From: Pseudarthrobacter phenanthrenivorans | Lineage (GTDB): Bacteria > Actinomycetota > Actinomycetes > Actinomycetales > Micrococcaceae | Reading direction: 5' to 3' | Assembly: GCF_000813845.1 (NCBI RefSeq) | Contig: NZ_JWTB01000005.1 | Span: 62,001-126,000 of the forward strand | DNA: 64,000 bases | Part shown: piece by piece, positions 34,566 through 44,260 of the stretch | Layout: each line of letters begins with the position of its first letter | How positions within the stretch are numbered: the first letter of the stretch is position 1 | Position numbers and translations under genes: made by a program | Notes under the pieces: generated by a model | The model's input: the letters and a program-made list of their open reading frames with translations, nothing else | Told to the model about the DNA's origin: nothing | Databases searched by the model: none

Positions 34566-35054
34566 ATGAGCGGACACGGCGCGCCCGACATCGACCTCAG
34601 CACCCTCAACCCGGCGGAGACCTCGCAGCTGAAGCTGGCGATCGTTGCAGCCAGCTGGCACACCCAGATCATGGACGGGCTCCTGGACGGCGCCCTCCGG
34701 GCTGCCAAGGACGCCGGCATCGCGGAGCCCACCGTCCTTCGGGTTCCCGGCAGCTTTGAGCTGCCGGTGGCCGCCGCGCGGCTGGCACCGCACTTCGACG
34801 CCGTGGTGGCCCTCGGCGTCGTGATCCGTGGCGGAACCCCGCACTTCGACTACGTCTGCCAGGCTGCGACGTCGGGCCTGACCGACGTCAGCGTCTCCAC
34901 CGGCGTGCCGGTCGGCTTCGGTGTGCTCACCTGCGACACCGAACAGCAGGGCCTCGACCGCGCCGGCCTGCCCGGATCCAAGGAAGACAAGGGCCACGAA
35001 GCCGTCACCGCAGCGCTGGCCACCGCCGTCGTCCTCAAGCAGTACCGCAGCTAG
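34566..35054 (+). CDS. ribH: 6,7-dimethyl-8-ribityllumazine synthase
   Basis: This 162-residue enzyme condenses the RibB and RibA/RibD products into lumazine and forms capsid-like oligomers in the family. It shows [47 protein letters not shown] and [17 protein letters not shown]. It closes the rib operon. A gap of about 100 bp follows before hisE. Confidence 0.95.
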   Translation: MSGHGAPDIDLSTLNPAETSQLKLAIVAASWHTQIMDGLLDGALRAAKDAGIAEPTVLRVPGSFELPVAAARLAPHFDAVVALGVVIRGGTPHFDYVCQAATSGLTDVSVSTGVPVGFGVLTCDTEQQGLDRAGLPGSKEDKGHEAVTAALATAVVLKQYRS

Positions 35055-35145
35055 GCACCGCTGCGCTGCACGGGCGCGGTGTGTATTCGCTCACATCGCG
35101 CCCGTCATGCAACGGCCCGGGAAGCGCCGCCGCGGCCGCACCAAG

Positions 35146-35151
35146 TAGGCT
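35146..35151 (+). promoter_or_regulatory. -10 element for hisE, leaderless or very short leader
   Basis: TAGGCT ends 7 nt before the hisE GTG. The intervening GGAGGGC could also serve as a Shine-Dalgarno if transcription started upstream. Confidence 0.45.
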
Positions 35152-35158
35152 GGAGGGC

Positions 35159-35422
35159 GTGAAGAATTTCGAGACGCTGTTCGCTGAGCTCAGCGAGAAG
35201 GCAGCCACCCGTCCGGAAGGCTCCCGCACCGTCGCAGAATTGGAGTCCGGTGTTCACGGCATCGGCAAAAAAGTCGTTGAGGAAGCAGCCGAAGTATGGA
35301 TGGCTGCCGAATATGAATCCGATGAAGCCGCGGCAGAGGAAATTTCCCAGCTTTTGTACCACCTGCAGGTTCTGATGCTCGCCAAAGGCCTGACCCTGGA
35401 AGACGTCTACAAGCATCTGTAG
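35159..35422 (+). CDS. hisE: Phosphoribosyl-ATP pyrophosphatase
   Basis: This 87-residue enzyme hydrolyses phosphoribosyl-ATP in the second histidine step. The alpha-helical MazG-like motif [14 protein letters not shown] carries the metal-binding acids, and [15 protein letters not shown] follows. The start is GTG 35159. hisG lies 87 bp downstream, so the first two pathway steps are adjacent. Confidence 0.95.
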   Translation: MKNFETLFAELSEKAATRPEGSRTVAELESGVHGIGKKVVEEAAEVWMAAEYESDEAAAEEISQLLYHLQVLMLAKGLTLEDVYKHL

Positions 35423-35509
35423 CCACCGGCCGGCGCATTTGCCGCCGTGCCCGCCGTGGCCTGCACTGCCTGATGAGACCAAGACCTTCCACCCCAGAAA
35501 GAATTCCCC

Positions 35510-36370
35510 ATGCTGCGAGTAGCCGTCCCCAACAAGGGCTCCCTGTCCGAAGCCGCCTCCGCCATGCTCTCCGAAGCCGGATACCGCCAGCGGCGCGACA
35601 GCCGCGAGCTGGTGATGGTGGACCCCGACAACGACATCGAGTTCTTCTTCCTCCGTCCCCGTGACATCGCCGTGTACGTGGGCCAGGGAACGCTCGACGT
35701 CGGCATCACCGGCCGGGACCTCCTGCTGGACGCCGAGGTGGAAGCAGAAGAGCTGCTTCCGCTGGGGTTTGCCGCCTCCACCTTCCGCTTTGCAGGACCG
35801 GTGGGCGACTTCAGCTCCGCCGCCGAACTTGACGGCAAACGCCTCGCCACCAGCTACGACGGCCTGCTGCGCAACTACCTGGCCGAGCGGGGCATCAACG
35901 CCAAGGTGGTCAGGCTCGACGGTGCCGTGGAATCCTCGGTCCGGCTCGGCGTCGCCGACGCCATTGCGGACGTCGTCGAAACCGGCAACACCCTCAAGGC
36001 CGCCGGCATGGAAATCTTCGGCGAACCCATCCTGAAGTCCGAGGCCGTCCTGATCCGGCGCACCGGCAACGGTGGCGCGGCCAACGGCACGGCCAAGGAA
36101 ATCGAGGTCCTCATCCGGCGCCTCCAGGGAGTCCTCGTGGCCCGGCAGTACGTGCTGATGGACTACGACATCCGCAAGGAGCTCGTGGAGAAGGCGGCCG
36201 GCCTGACCCCCGGCCTCGAATCGCCCACCGTCTCGCCGCTGCGCGATTCCGACTGGGTGGCGGTCCGGTCCATGGTGCCCAAGAAGGAAACCAACCGGAT
36301 CATGGATGAGCTCTACGACCTCGGCGCCCGCGCCATCCTGGTCAGCAGCATCCACGCCTGCCGCATCTGA
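35510..36370 (+). CDS. hisG: ATP phosphoribosyltransferase, long form
   Basis: This 286-residue enzyme starts histidine synthesis by joining ATP and PRPP. The catalytic core covers about residues 1-200 (LRVAVPNKGSLSE, GITGRDLL). The C-terminal HisG_C domain (MVPKKETNRIMDELYDLGARAILV) makes it the long, histidine-feedback-regulated form. A purine-rich AGAAAGAA precedes the ATG. Confidence 0.95.
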   Translation: MLRVAVPNKGSLSEAASAMLSEAGYRQRRDSRELVMVDPDNDIEFFFLRPRDIAVYVGQGTLDVGITGRDLLLDAEVEAEELLPLGFAASTFRFAGPVGDFSSAAELDGKRLATSYDGLLRNYLAERGINAKVVRLDGAVESSVRLGVADAIADVVETGNTLKAAGMEIFGEPILKSEAVLIRRTGNGGAANGTAKEIEVLIRRLQGVLVARQYVLMDYDIRKELVEKAAGLTPGLESPTVSPLRDSDWVAVRSMVPKKETNRIMDELYDLGARAILVSSIHACRI

Positions 36371-36412
36371 CACCGGCCCCCACCAGAGCACCACAGAATT
36401 CCAGGAGTTCCC

Positions 36413-37189
36413 ATGGCAGTAGCAGTACGGGTCATTCCCTGCCTTGATGTTGACGCCGGACGCGTCGTCAAGGGCGTCAACTTTGAGGGCCTCCGCGACG
36501 CCGGCGACCCCGTGGAACTCGCCCACCGCTACGACAACGCCGGCGCCGACGAACTGACATTCCTCGACGTCACGGCCTCCTCCGGCAACCGGGAGACCAC
36601 CTTTGACGTGGTCCGCCGCACCGCCGAGGAAGTCTTCATCCCCCTGACGGTGGGCGGCGGTGTCCGCGGCGTGGCCGAGGTGGACAAACTCCTGCGCTAC
36701 GGCGCGGACAAGGCCTCCATCAACACCGCTGCCGTGGCACGGCCCGACGTCATCGACGAGATCACCCGGCACTTCGGCTCGCAGGTGCTCGTCCTGTCCG
36801 TCGACGCCCGCCGCACCCGCCCGGGATCGAAGCCCACGCCGTCGGGCTTCGAAGTGACCACGCACGGCGGCCGCACCGGAACCGGCATCGACGCCATCGA
36901 ATGGGCAAAGGAAGCAGCTGACAGGGGCGTGGGTGAGATCCTGCTGAACTCCATCGACGCCGACGGCACCAAGGACGGCTTCGACCTCGAACTGATCAAA
37001 CTGGTCCGGGCCGCCGTCAGGGTCCCGATCATCGCCTCCGGCGGTGCGGGGGAGCCGGCGCACTTCCCGCCGGCGGTCGCAGCCGGCGCTGACGCGGTGC
37101 TGGCCGCCTCCATCTTCCACTGGGGGCCGGACAACATGATGCACCTGGTCAAGGACGCCATCCGCGCCGCGGGGTTTGAAGTCCGCTAG
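36413..37189 (+). CDS. hisF: Imidazole glycerol phosphate synthase cyclase subunit
   Basis: This 258-residue TIM barrel uses ammonia from HisH to form imidazole glycerol phosphate and AICAR. The conserved [15 protein letters not shown] start with the catalytic Asp is present, as are LTVGGGVRG and [16 protein letters not shown] with the second Asp. hisH is not in the window, so the partner is encoded elsewhere. Confidence 0.95.
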   Translation: MAVAVRVIPCLDVDAGRVVKGVNFEGLRDAGDPVELAHRYDNAGADELTFLDVTASSGNRETTFDVVRRTAEEVFIPLTVGGGVRGVAEVDKLLRYGADKASINTAAVARPDVIDEITRHFGSQVLVLSVDARRTRPGSKPTPSGFEVTTHGGRTGTGIDAIEWAKEAADRGVGEILLNSIDADGTKDGFDLELIKLVRAAVRVPIIASGGAGEPAHFPPAVAAGADAVLAASIFHWGPDNMMHLVKDAIRAAGFEVR

Positions 37190-37258
37190 GACCGGTGGAT
37201 GGGCCCACGCCCGCAGGGTTCCCTGGCTGAGCTTGCGAGGTTAGGGGGCGGGTGGGGA

Positions 37259-37903
37259 CTAGAGCCCGACTTCGGCTGACTGCAGGAGGGCGACGGCGTC
37301 GGGCTGGCCTTCGAAGGTGACCAGGGCGTGGCGGGTCCGGCCGTGGGCGTGCATCAGCAGTTCGCCCGGCTCCCCGACAATCGCCACGGACACGGGTGCG
37401 CGTTTGGCAACGTGGCGCGGACCGGACGGCCGGACCAGCACAATGCCAAGGTCCACGCCGCGGTACAGGATGGCGGCACGCTTGACCAGTTCATCCCAGA
37501 GCGCGTCCGAGTAGGCCTCGTCCAGGGCCCTGGGCGCCCAGCGGTCCACGGCGCGGCGCACGTCTTCGGTGTGGACGAAGTACTCGATCAGGTTGGCGCT
37601 TTCGTCCAGCGCCTTGATGCTCATCGGGGAAAGCGCCGGCGGACCCGCGCGGAAGGTGTTCACCAGCCGGGCATAGTCTTCGGTGCTGGTCAGCTTGGCC
37701 GCGAGTTTGGCCGTGGCCTGGTCCGATGCCTTGGCCAGGCGCTTGATGATCAAACCGAGCCCGACGGCGGCCTTGCGCTCCCGCAGGTAAAGGTGCGCGG
37801 CAAGGTCCCTGGTGCGCCAGCCCTTGCACAGCGTGGGCGCATCAGGGCCCGCCGCAAGCAGGGTTTCGGCCAGGACTTCTCGGGACGGTTCGACGAAATG
37901 CAT
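37259..37903 (-). CDS. TIGR03085-family protein (mycothiol-dependent/DinB-like fold)
   Basis: This 214-residue protein belongs to the actinobacterial TIGR03085 family, related to maleylpyruvate-isomerase/DinB four-helix metal-binding proteins. The N-terminal [21 protein letters not shown] includes the W-x3-DLAAHL signature with a metal-ligand His. A second His occurs in [10 protein letters not shown]. The ATG at 37903 begins [10 protein letters not shown]. It sits alone on the minus strand between hisF and hisI. The function is unknown; a thiol-dependent reaction is inferred only from the fold. Confidence 0.8.
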   Translation of the reverse strand: MHFVEPSREVLAETLLAAGPDAPTLCKGWRTRDLAAHLYLRERKAAVGLGLIIKRLAKASDQATAKLAAKLTSTEDYARLVNTFRAGPPALSPMSIKALDESANLIEYFVHTEDVRRAVDRWAPRALDEAYSDALWDELVKRAAILYRGVDLGIVLVRPSGPRHVAKRAPVSVAIVGEPGELLMHAHGRTRHALVTFEGQPDAVALLQSAEVGL

Positions 37904-38002
37904 CACTTGGAAAACTAGCACGAGAGCTGCGCAGTTGGGCAGCACGGCGGTACCCGGTGGCGTGCCGTTGTTCACAACAGGAGAACGTGCCCGTGAAGGC
38001 AC

Positions 38003-38008
38003 TAGACT
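38003..38008 (+). promoter_or_regulatory. -10 element for hisI, leaderless layout
   Basis: TAGACT ends 7 nt before the hisI ATG at 38016 with no Shine-Dalgarno between. The hisI mRNA probably starts at the initiation codon. Confidence 0.5.
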
Positions 38009-38015
38009 TGATCCG

Positions 38016-38465
38016 ATGTCTGAGCAGCCAACCCCCGTCCCAACCGCAGGAACAGCCGTGTCCGCGCCCATGCCGTCCGCAGGATCCGCCCCGGCCGCGC
38101 CCCCCGCCAGCCCGCTTCCGGAAGGGCTTGCCGCGGCGCTCAAGCGCGACGCCGCGGGGTTGGTGGCCGCAGTGGTGCAGCAGTACGACACCAACGAGGT
38201 GCTCATGCTGGGCTGGATGGATGACGAGGCCCTGCACCGCACCATGACCACCGGACGGGTGACCTTCTACTCCCGCTCGCGGCAGGAGTACTGGCGCAAG
38301 GGTGACACCTCGGGCCACGTGCAGTGGGTCAAATCCGTGGCGATGGACTGCGACGGCGACGCACTGCTGGTGCGCGTCGACCAGGTGGGTGCCGCCTGCC
38401 ACACCGGCACCCGCACCTGCTTTGACGGCCGGGCCCTCGACGTAGTGGCCGGCCAGGCAGGCTGA
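38016..38465 (+). CDS. hisI: Phosphoribosyl-AMP cyclohydrolase
   Basis: This 149-residue zinc/magnesium enzyme opens the adenine ring in the third histidine step. The motifs [24 protein letters not shown] (Mg site) and CHTGTRTCF (Zn cysteines) are complete. An Ala/Pro-rich N-terminal tail of about 35 residues is atypical. trpE follows after 109 bp, so hisI may open a his-trp transcription unit. No Trp-rich leader peptide is visible in that gap. Confidence 0.94.
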   Translation: MSEQPTPVPTAGTAVSAPMPSAGSAPAAPPASPLPEGLAAALKRDAAGLVAAVVQQYDTNEVLMLGWMDDEALHRTMTTGRVTFYSRSRQEYWRKGDTSGHVQWVKSVAMDCDGDALLVRVDQVGAACHTGTRTCFDGRALDVVAGQAG

Positions 38466-38574
38466 CCGGCAGGCGCCGGCACCACAGCCGCATACCCGGC
38501 CGCGCCACCCAGCAAGCACACTCCAGGCGCCCCCAACGCGGGCCCTTTCGAAGAACAGGCGGACAAGCATAGCC

Positions 38575-40137
38575 ATGCAGGACCTTGGAACCATCAGCCC
38601 AAGCCTCGAGGAATTCCGGGAACTTGCCGGCCACAGCCGCGTCATCCCTGTCCGGCTCAAGGTCCTCGCAGACGCCGAAACCCCCATCGGCCTCTACCGG
38701 AAGCTGGCCCAGGGCCAACCCGGCACGTTCCTGATGGAATCCGCGGCTGTGGGCGGAGCCTGGTCCCGCTATTCCTTTATTGGGGCCAGGTCGCGTGCCA
38801 CCTTGACCACGAAGGACGGCCAGGCGCACTGGCTCGGTGAACCGCCCGCGGGCGTACCGGTCAGCGGCAGCCCCGTCGACGCCGTCCGTGACACCATCGA
38901 CGCCCTGCGCACCGACCGCTTCGACGGACTGCCGCCCTTCACCTCCGGCCTGGTCGGCTTCCTCGGCTGGGAAACCGTCCGGCACTGGGAACGGCTGGTC
39001 AGCCCGCCCGAGGACGACCTGCAGCTGCCCGAGATGGCGCTGAACCTGGTCACCGACATGGCAGTGCATGACAACGTGGACGGCACAGTCCTGCTGATTG
39101 CCAACGCCATCAACTTCGACAACAGCTCCGAGCGGGTGGACGAGGCCTGGCACGACGCCGTGGCACGCGTCAAGGAACTCCTGGCGAAGATCAGCGCACC
39201 GGTGGTGCAGCCGGTCTCCGTCCTGGCTCCTGCTGCCCTGGACTTCGCCTCCAGCGTCCAGGAGCGGTGGGACGAGGCCGAGTACCTTGCGGCGCTGGAC
39301 CGCGGCAAGGAAGCCATTGTGGACGGCGAGGTCTTCCAGGTGGTGATTTCGCGCCGTTTCGAGATGGAATGCCAGGCGTCCGCGCTGGACGTGTACCGGG
39401 TGCTGCGGAACACCAACCCCAGCCCCTACATGTACATCTTCAGCCTGGCCGACGCCGAAGGCCGCGAGTACTCCATCGTGGGGTCCTCTCCGGAAGCACT
39501 GGTGACGGTCACGGGCGGGGAAGTCATCACCCACCCGATCGCCGGCTCCAGGCCGCGTGGCAAGACGGTGGAGGCGGACAAGGCCCTCGCCGAGGAGCTC
39601 CTCGCGGACCAGAAGGAACGCGCCGAGCACCTCATGCTGGTGGACCTGTCCCGCAACGACCTCTCGAAGGTCTGCGTGGCCGGCACCGTGGACGTCACCC
39701 AGTTCATGGAGGTGGAGCGCTTCAGCCACATCATGCACCTGGTGTCCACCGTGGTGGGCCGGCTGGCACCGAAGGCCAAGGCCTATGACGTACTCAAGGC
39801 CACCTTCCCGGCCGGCACCCTGTCCGGGGCGCCCAAGCCCAGGGCACTGCGCCTCCTCGACGAGCTGGAACCCCACCGCCGCGGCATCTACGGCGGCGTG
39901 GTGGGCTACCTCGACTTCGCCGGCGACATGGACATGGCCATTGCCATCCGGTCCGCCCTGATCCGGGAAGGCCGCGCCTACGTGCAGGCCGGCGGCGGCA
40001 TCGTTGCCGACTCCGTAAACCCCACCGAGGCCCTCGAAACCGTCAACAAGGCCGCCGCCCCGCTGCGCGCCGTGCACACGGCCGGGTCGCTGCACAACAT
40101 TTCCGCGGAATCCCTCCCCGGCGGGACGGAGTCCTGA
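38575..40137 (+). CDS. trpE: Anthranilate synthase component I
   Basis: This 520-residue enzyme converts chorismate to anthranilate. The chorismate-binding core shows IVGSSPEALV, HPIAGSRPRGKT, LVDLSRNDLSKV and GTLSGAPKPRA. The inhibitor-site LMESA is near the N-terminus. The glutaminase partner gene trpG and trpD are absent from this window, so the pathway is split. The stop overlaps the next ATG by one base. Confidence 0.96.
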   Translation: MQDLGTISPSLEEFRELAGHSRVIPVRLKVLADAETPIGLYRKLAQGQPGTFLMESAAVGGAWSRYSFIGARSRATLTTKDGQAHWLGEPPAGVPVSGSPVDAVRDTIDALRTDRFDGLPPFTSGLVGFLGWETVRHWERLVSPPEDDLQLPEMALNLVTDMAVHDNVDGTVLLIANAINFDNSSERVDEAWHDAVARVKELLAKISAPVVQPVSVLAPAALDFASSVQERWDEAEYLAALDRGKEAIVDGEVFQVVISRRFEMECQASALDVYRVLRNTNPSPYMYIFSLADAEGREYSIVGSSPEALVTVTGGEVITHPIAGSRPRGKTVEADKALAEELLADQKERAEHLMLVDLSRNDLSKVCVAGTVDVTQFMEVERFSHIMHLVSTVVGRLAPKAKAYDVLKATFPAGTLSGAPKPRALRLLDELEPHRRGIYGGVVGYLDFAGDMDMAIAIRSALIREGRAYVQAGGGIVADSVNPTEALETVNKAAAPLRAVHTAGSLHNISAESLPGGTES

Positions 40138-40781
40138 TGGCGGATCCGGGTACCGCTGCGGACCGCCCCGGAAAGACCGGGAAGAAACGGCCGGTGCCGG
40201 TGTGGGCGCGCAAGTCGACCTTGGTCATGCTGATCACCGTCCTGGCCCTGGCTGCCTTCGGCACCACGACCCAGACGTGGATGAGTGCCACCCTGGACCC
40301 CAACCAGGTGGGCCAGGCCGGCGCCGCCCAGAATGCCATCCAGGTCCAGGGCAGCAAGGCGGCCACCACCGTCACGGCACTGGCCCTTGTAGCGCTTGCC
40401 GGCGGCCTGGCCGCAGCCATTGCCGGCAGGATCGCCCGGTGGGTCATCACCGCCATCATCGTCCTTGCCTCCGCCGGCGTGGCAGCCGCTGCGGCCACTG
40501 TCCTCGCCGATCCGCTGGCGGCGGCACAGGGGAGCATCGCAGCCGCCACGGGTGTCTCCGGAAGCCAGGCGCACGTTGAGCTCACCGCCTTCCCGGTGCT
40601 CGCCGTCGTCGCCGGCTGCCTGCTGGTGCTGGCCGCCCTGCTGATCGTGCCGGCATCCCGTTATTGGAAATCGCGGACGAAATATGACGCACCCGCCACC
40701 GCGGGGGCCGCGGCACCGGTGGGCCCGGTGGATGAAATCGACAGCTGGGACCGGCTGTCGCGCGGCGAGGACCCGACCTAA
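40137..40781 (+). CDS. Trp biosynthesis-associated membrane protein (TIGR02234-like)
   Basis: This 214-residue integral membrane protein has about four hydrophobic helices, roughly at residues 23-43, 78-96, 100-122 and 150-175, and a polar C-terminus. Proteins of this type are embedded in trp operons of actinobacteria, hence the family name; the role is unknown. The TGATG overlap with trpE indicates co-translation. Confidence 0.82.
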   Translation: MADPGTAADRPGKTGKKRPVPVWARKSTLVMLITVLALAAFGTTTQTWMSATLDPNQVGQAGAAQNAIQVQGSKAATTVTALALVALAGGLAAAIAGRIARWVITAIIVLASAGVAAAAATVLADPLAAAQGSIAAATGVSGSQAHVELTAFPVLAVVAGCLLVLAALLIVPASRYWKSRTKYDAPATAGAAAPVGPVDEIDSWDRLSRGEDPT

Positions 40782-40886
40782 GGCCAGGGGCTGCCGCCGC
40801 GGTCCGGGCGTCGACGCCCGCCGATACGCGGGTGGCAGCCAAAAAATGGCAGAATGTAAGCAGTATCCACCCTGAGGAGATTTTCC

Positions 40887-41174
40887 ATGAGCAAAGCACC
40901 TGCGTCCGTTTCCAAGTCAGGCACCCGCACGGTGGCCCCCGGCGTCATTGACCACAGCCAGGAACTGGGCCACGGCAACAGCCCCGCCGCCTGGACCTGC
41001 GTCATCGTCATGCTCGTCGGTGCGCTCATCGCAGCCATCGCCTTCGTCATCGCCAGCACGCCCATCTTCATCGGCGGCGCCGTGGTCATGGTCATCGGCC
41101 TGATCCTCGGTTACGTCATGCGCAAGGCAGGCTACGGCGTCGAAGGCAGCAAGCTGAAGAACTCCGGCCACTGA
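40887..41174 (+). CDS. Small two-helix membrane protein, probably DUF6704
   Basis: This 95-residue protein has a polar N-terminus with HGNSPAAWT and two hydrophobic helices (CVIVMLVGALIAAIAFVI and FIGGAVVMVIGLILGYVM). It is common between trp genes in Micrococcaceae and probably corresponds to DUF6704. Its stop overlaps the trpC ATG (TGATG), so it is coupled to tryptophan synthesis genes. The function is unknown. Confidence 0.75.
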   Translation: MSKAPASVSKSGTRTVAPGVIDHSQELGHGNSPAAWTCVIVMLVGALIAAIAFVIASTPIFIGGAVVMVIGLILGYVMRKAGYGVEGSKLKNSGH

Positions 41175-41995
41175 TGGCGACTGTTCTCGACGACATCAAC
41201 GCCGGTGTCAGGGAGGATATGGAGGCCAGGAAGCGGCTCGTTTCCCTGGCTGAGCTGAAGGACCGTGCCCGGGCCGCCGCGCCTGCCCGCGACGCCTGGG
41301 CGGCCCTCGGCGGAACCTCCCCAACCCGGGAACAGCTGAAAGTCATTGCCGAAATCAAGCGCCGCAGCCCCTCCAAGGGCGACCTCGCCAGCATCGGCGA
41401 TCCGGCGTCCCTCGCCAGGCAATACGCCGACGGCGGGGCCTCCGTCATCAGCGTCCTCACCGAGCAGCGCCGCTTCAACGGCTCCCTCGCCGACCTCGAC
41501 GCCGTGCGCGCCGCCGTCGACACCCCGCTGCTGCGCAAGGATTTCACCCTCGACGAGTACCAGGTCTGGGAGGCCCGTGCCCACGGGGCCGACCTCATCC
41601 TCCTCATCGTGGCCGCGCTCTCCGACGCCCAGCTGTCCGAGTTCAGCGCCCTCAGCCGCAAGCTTGGCATGAACGTGCTGGTGGAGACCCACACCGAAGA
41701 GGAAATCGAGCGGGCCGTGGCGGCCAACGCCCGGATCATCGGCGTCAACGTGCGCAATTTGAAGACGCTCGACGTCGACCGCTCAGTCTTTGCCTCCCTG
41801 GCAGGGCTGATACCCGCGGAGGCAATCGTGGTGGCCGAATCAGGCGTCCGCGACGCCGACGACGTCACGCACTACGCCGCCAGCGGCGCCAACGCCATCC
41901 TGGTGGGCGAAGCTTTGGTCAGCCACGCCACTCCCCGGGAGCGGATTGCCGAATTCACTGCGGCAGGTGCCGCAGCCATCGCCGCCCGGGCCTGA
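41174..41995 (+). CDS. trpC: Indole-3-glycerol phosphate synthase
   Basis: This 273-residue TIM barrel closes the indole ring. The conserved [15 protein letters not shown] with the catalytic Lys, [12 protein letters not shown] with the second Lys, and [11 protein letters not shown] are all present. It is co-translated with the small membrane protein upstream. trpB starts 115 bp downstream. Confidence 0.95.
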   Translation: MATVLDDINAGVREDMEARKRLVSLAELKDRARAAAPARDAWAALGGTSPTREQLKVIAEIKRRSPSKGDLASIGDPASLARQYADGGASVISVLTEQRRFNGSLADLDAVRAAVDTPLLRKDFTLDEYQVWEARAHGADLILLIVAALSDAQLSEFSALSRKLGMNVLVETHTEEEIERAVAANARIIGVNVRNLKTLDVDRSVFASLAGLIPAEAIVVAESGVRDADDVTHYAASGANAILVGEALVSHATPRERIAEFTAAGAAAIAARA

Positions 41996-42110
41996 CCACA
42001 CCTGGACGCAAACCCCTGCGGGTCCGGCTTGCCGCCGGCCCCAGGAACATCGTCCGGCGCCGCCGGACCAGCATGCTTTTGACCGACCAACTCTGAACAG
42101 GACAGGACTG

Positions 42111-43430
42111 ATGGCTGACGCACCCTCAGGAAAAGCTGACAACATCACTACGGAAGCATTCCTGCAGGGCGGATCCCTCCGCCACGCCCCGGGGCCGTAC
42201 TTCGGCAACTACGGCGGCCGATGGATGCCCGAGTCGCTGATCGCCGCCCTGGACGAACTGGAAGAGACCTTCAACAAGGCCAAGGACGATCCAGAGTTCC
42301 GCGCACAGATCGCGGACCTGAACAAGAATTACTCCGGCCGGCCGTCCCTGCTGACCGAGGCCAAGCGGTTCTCCCAGCACGCCGGCGGGGTGCGGGTCTT
42401 CCTCAAGCGCGAGGACCTCAACCACACCGGGTCCCACAAGATCAACAACGTCCTGGGCCAGGCGCTGCTCGCCAAGCGCATGGGCAAGACCCGTATCATC
42501 GCCGAAACCGGCGCGGGCCAGCACGGCGTGGCCAGCGCCACCGCGGCTGCCCTCCTGGGCCTGGAATGCGTGGTCTACATGGGCGCCGAGGACTGCCGCC
42601 GCCAGGCGCTGAACGTCGCCCGGATGGAACTCCTGGGCGCCAAGGTGATCCCGGTGACCAGCGGCTCGCAGACCCTCAAGGACGCCATCAACGACGCCCT
42701 CCGGGACTGGGTGGCCAACGTCGCCAACACCCACTACCTGCTTGGCACGGCGGCCGGCGCCCACCCGTTCCCGGCCATGGTGCGTTACTTCCACGAGGTC
42801 ATCGGTGACGAGGCCCGCGCCCAGATCCTGGAGCAGGAAGGACGCCTCCCGGATGCCGTCTGCGCCTGCATCGGCGGCGGTTCCAACGCCATCGGCATCT
42901 TCCACGGGTTCCTGGACGACCCCTCCGTAAAGATCTACGGCTTTGAGGCGGGCGGCGACGGCGTGGAGACCGGCCGGCACGCTGCCACCATCAGCCTGGG
43001 CAAGCCCGGCGTCCTCCACGGCGCACGGTCCTACCTGATGCAGGACGACGACGGCCAAACCATTGAGTCGCACTCCATCTCGGCGGGCCTGGACTACCCC
43101 GGCGTCGGCCCGGAGCACTCCTACCTGTCCGACATTGGGCGGGTGAGCTACGAGCCCATCACGGACAGCGAAGCCATGGAGGCCTTCCGCCTGCTGTGCC
43201 GCACCGAGGGCATCATTCCCGCCATCGAGTCCTCGCATGCCCTGGCCGGAGCCATCAAGGTAGGCCAGCGCCTGGCCGCCGAGGACCCAGCCACCGCCGG
43301 CGAAAAAATCATCATCGTCAACCTGTCCGGGCGCGGGGATAAGGACGTGGCCACCGCCGCCGAATGGTTTGACCTGTTGGACAAGAATTCCGCCGAATCC
43401 GAAATCGGCAAAGAGGGGGAGCAGCTGTGA
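42111..43430 (+). CDS. trpB: Tryptophan synthase beta chain
   Basis: This 439-residue PLP enzyme joins indole and serine. The cofactor Lys is in HTGSHKINN, the substrate loop is ETGAGQHG, and the phosphate-binding loop is [13 protein letters not shown] 42111 begins [10 protein letters not shown]; longer in-frame openings overlap the end of trpC. The stop overlaps trpA by 4 bp (GTGA). Confidence 0.96.
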   Translation: MADAPSGKADNITTEAFLQGGSLRHAPGPYFGNYGGRWMPESLIAALDELEETFNKAKDDPEFRAQIADLNKNYSGRPSLLTEAKRFSQHAGGVRVFLKREDLNHTGSHKINNVLGQALLAKRMGKTRIIAETGAGQHGVASATAAALLGLECVVYMGAEDCRRQALNVARMELLGAKVIPVTSGSQTLKDAINDALRDWVANVANTHYLLGTAAGAHPFPAMVRYFHEVIGDEARAQILEQEGRLPDAVCACIGGGSNAIGIFHGFLDDPSVKIYGFEAGGDGVETGRHAATISLGKPGVLHGARSYLMQDDDGQTIESHSISAGLDYPGVGPEHSYLSDIGRVSYEPITDSEAMEAFRLLCRTEGIIPAIESSHALAGAIKVGQRLAAEDPATAGEKIIIVNLSGRGDKDVATAAEWFDLLDKNSAESEIGKEGEQL

Positions 43431-44257
43431 ACCACGCAGAGATGACCAGCAAGTCGGCAGCCGCCATTGACCGGGCCCGGGCGCAGGGACGCTCCGCCCT
43501 CATCGGCTACCTCCCCGCCGGCTACCCCAGCGTGGAGGACACCATCGCCGCCGGCATTGCCCTGGCGGAGAACGGTGCCGACCTGATCGAGATCGGCATC
43601 CCGTACTCGGATCCGGTGATGGACGGCCAGGTCATCCAGGCCGCCACCACCGAGGCCCTCGCCAAGGGCTTCCATGTCAGCCAGGTCTTCGACGTCGTGG
43701 CCGGCATCACCAGCAGGACCGACGCCGCCGTCCTGGTCATGACCTACTGGAACCCCGTGGTCCGCATGGGCGTGGACGAATTCTCGCGCCGGCTGGCCGA
43801 GGCCGGGGGAGCCGGGCTCATCACCCCGGACCTCATCCCTGATGAAGCAGCCGAGTGGATGGACGCCTCGGACAAGTACGGCCTGGACCGGGTGTTCCTC
43901 GTGGCCCCGTCCTCCACCCCCGAGCGCATGCAGCGCACCGTGGACGCCAGCCGCGGCTTTGTCTACGCCGTCTCCATCATGGGCGTCACCGGCGCCCGGA
44001 CATCGGTCAGCACGGCGGCGAAGGACGTTGTGGCAGCAGCCCACGCGGCAGGTGCCGAACACGTCTGCGTGGGACTTGGCGTCTCCAGCGCGGACCAGGT
44101 CCGCGAAATTGCCGCCTACGCAGAAGGCGTCATCGTAGGCACCGCCCTGGTGGCAGCACTGCGGGACGGGGGAGTGGACGCCGTCGCCGCCCTCACCAAG
44201 GACCTCAGCACGGGACTCGTGCCGGAAACCGGCCGCACCCAGGAAGCCGGGGCCTAG
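43427..44257 (+). CDS. trpA: Tryptophan synthase alpha chain
   Basis: This 276-residue TIM barrel releases indole from indole-3-glycerol phosphate and channels it to TrpB. The catalytic Glu and Asp are in [15 protein letters not shown], and [11 protein letters not shown] and [10 protein letters not shown] form the phosphate region. The start is GTG, overlapping trpB. lgt follows after only 3 bp. Confidence 0.96.
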   Translation: MNHAEMTSKSAAAIDRARAQGRSALIGYLPAGYPSVEDTIAAGIALAENGADLIEIGIPYSDPVMDGQVIQAATTEALAKGFHVSQVFDVVAGITSRTDAAVLVMTYWNPVVRMGVDEFSRRLAEAGGAGLITPDLIPDEAAEWMDASDKYGLDRVFLVAPSSTPERMQRTVDASRGFVYAVSIMGVTGARTSVSTAAKDVVAAAHAAGAEHVCVGLGVSSADQVREIAAYAEGVIVGTALVAALRDGGVDAVAALTKDLSTGLVPETGRTQEAGA

Positions 44258-44260
44258 GCC

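Noticed and set aside
38466..38574. Trp attenuator leader peptide before trpE
   Set aside because: No TGG-rich short frame or alternative hairpins are visible in the gap.
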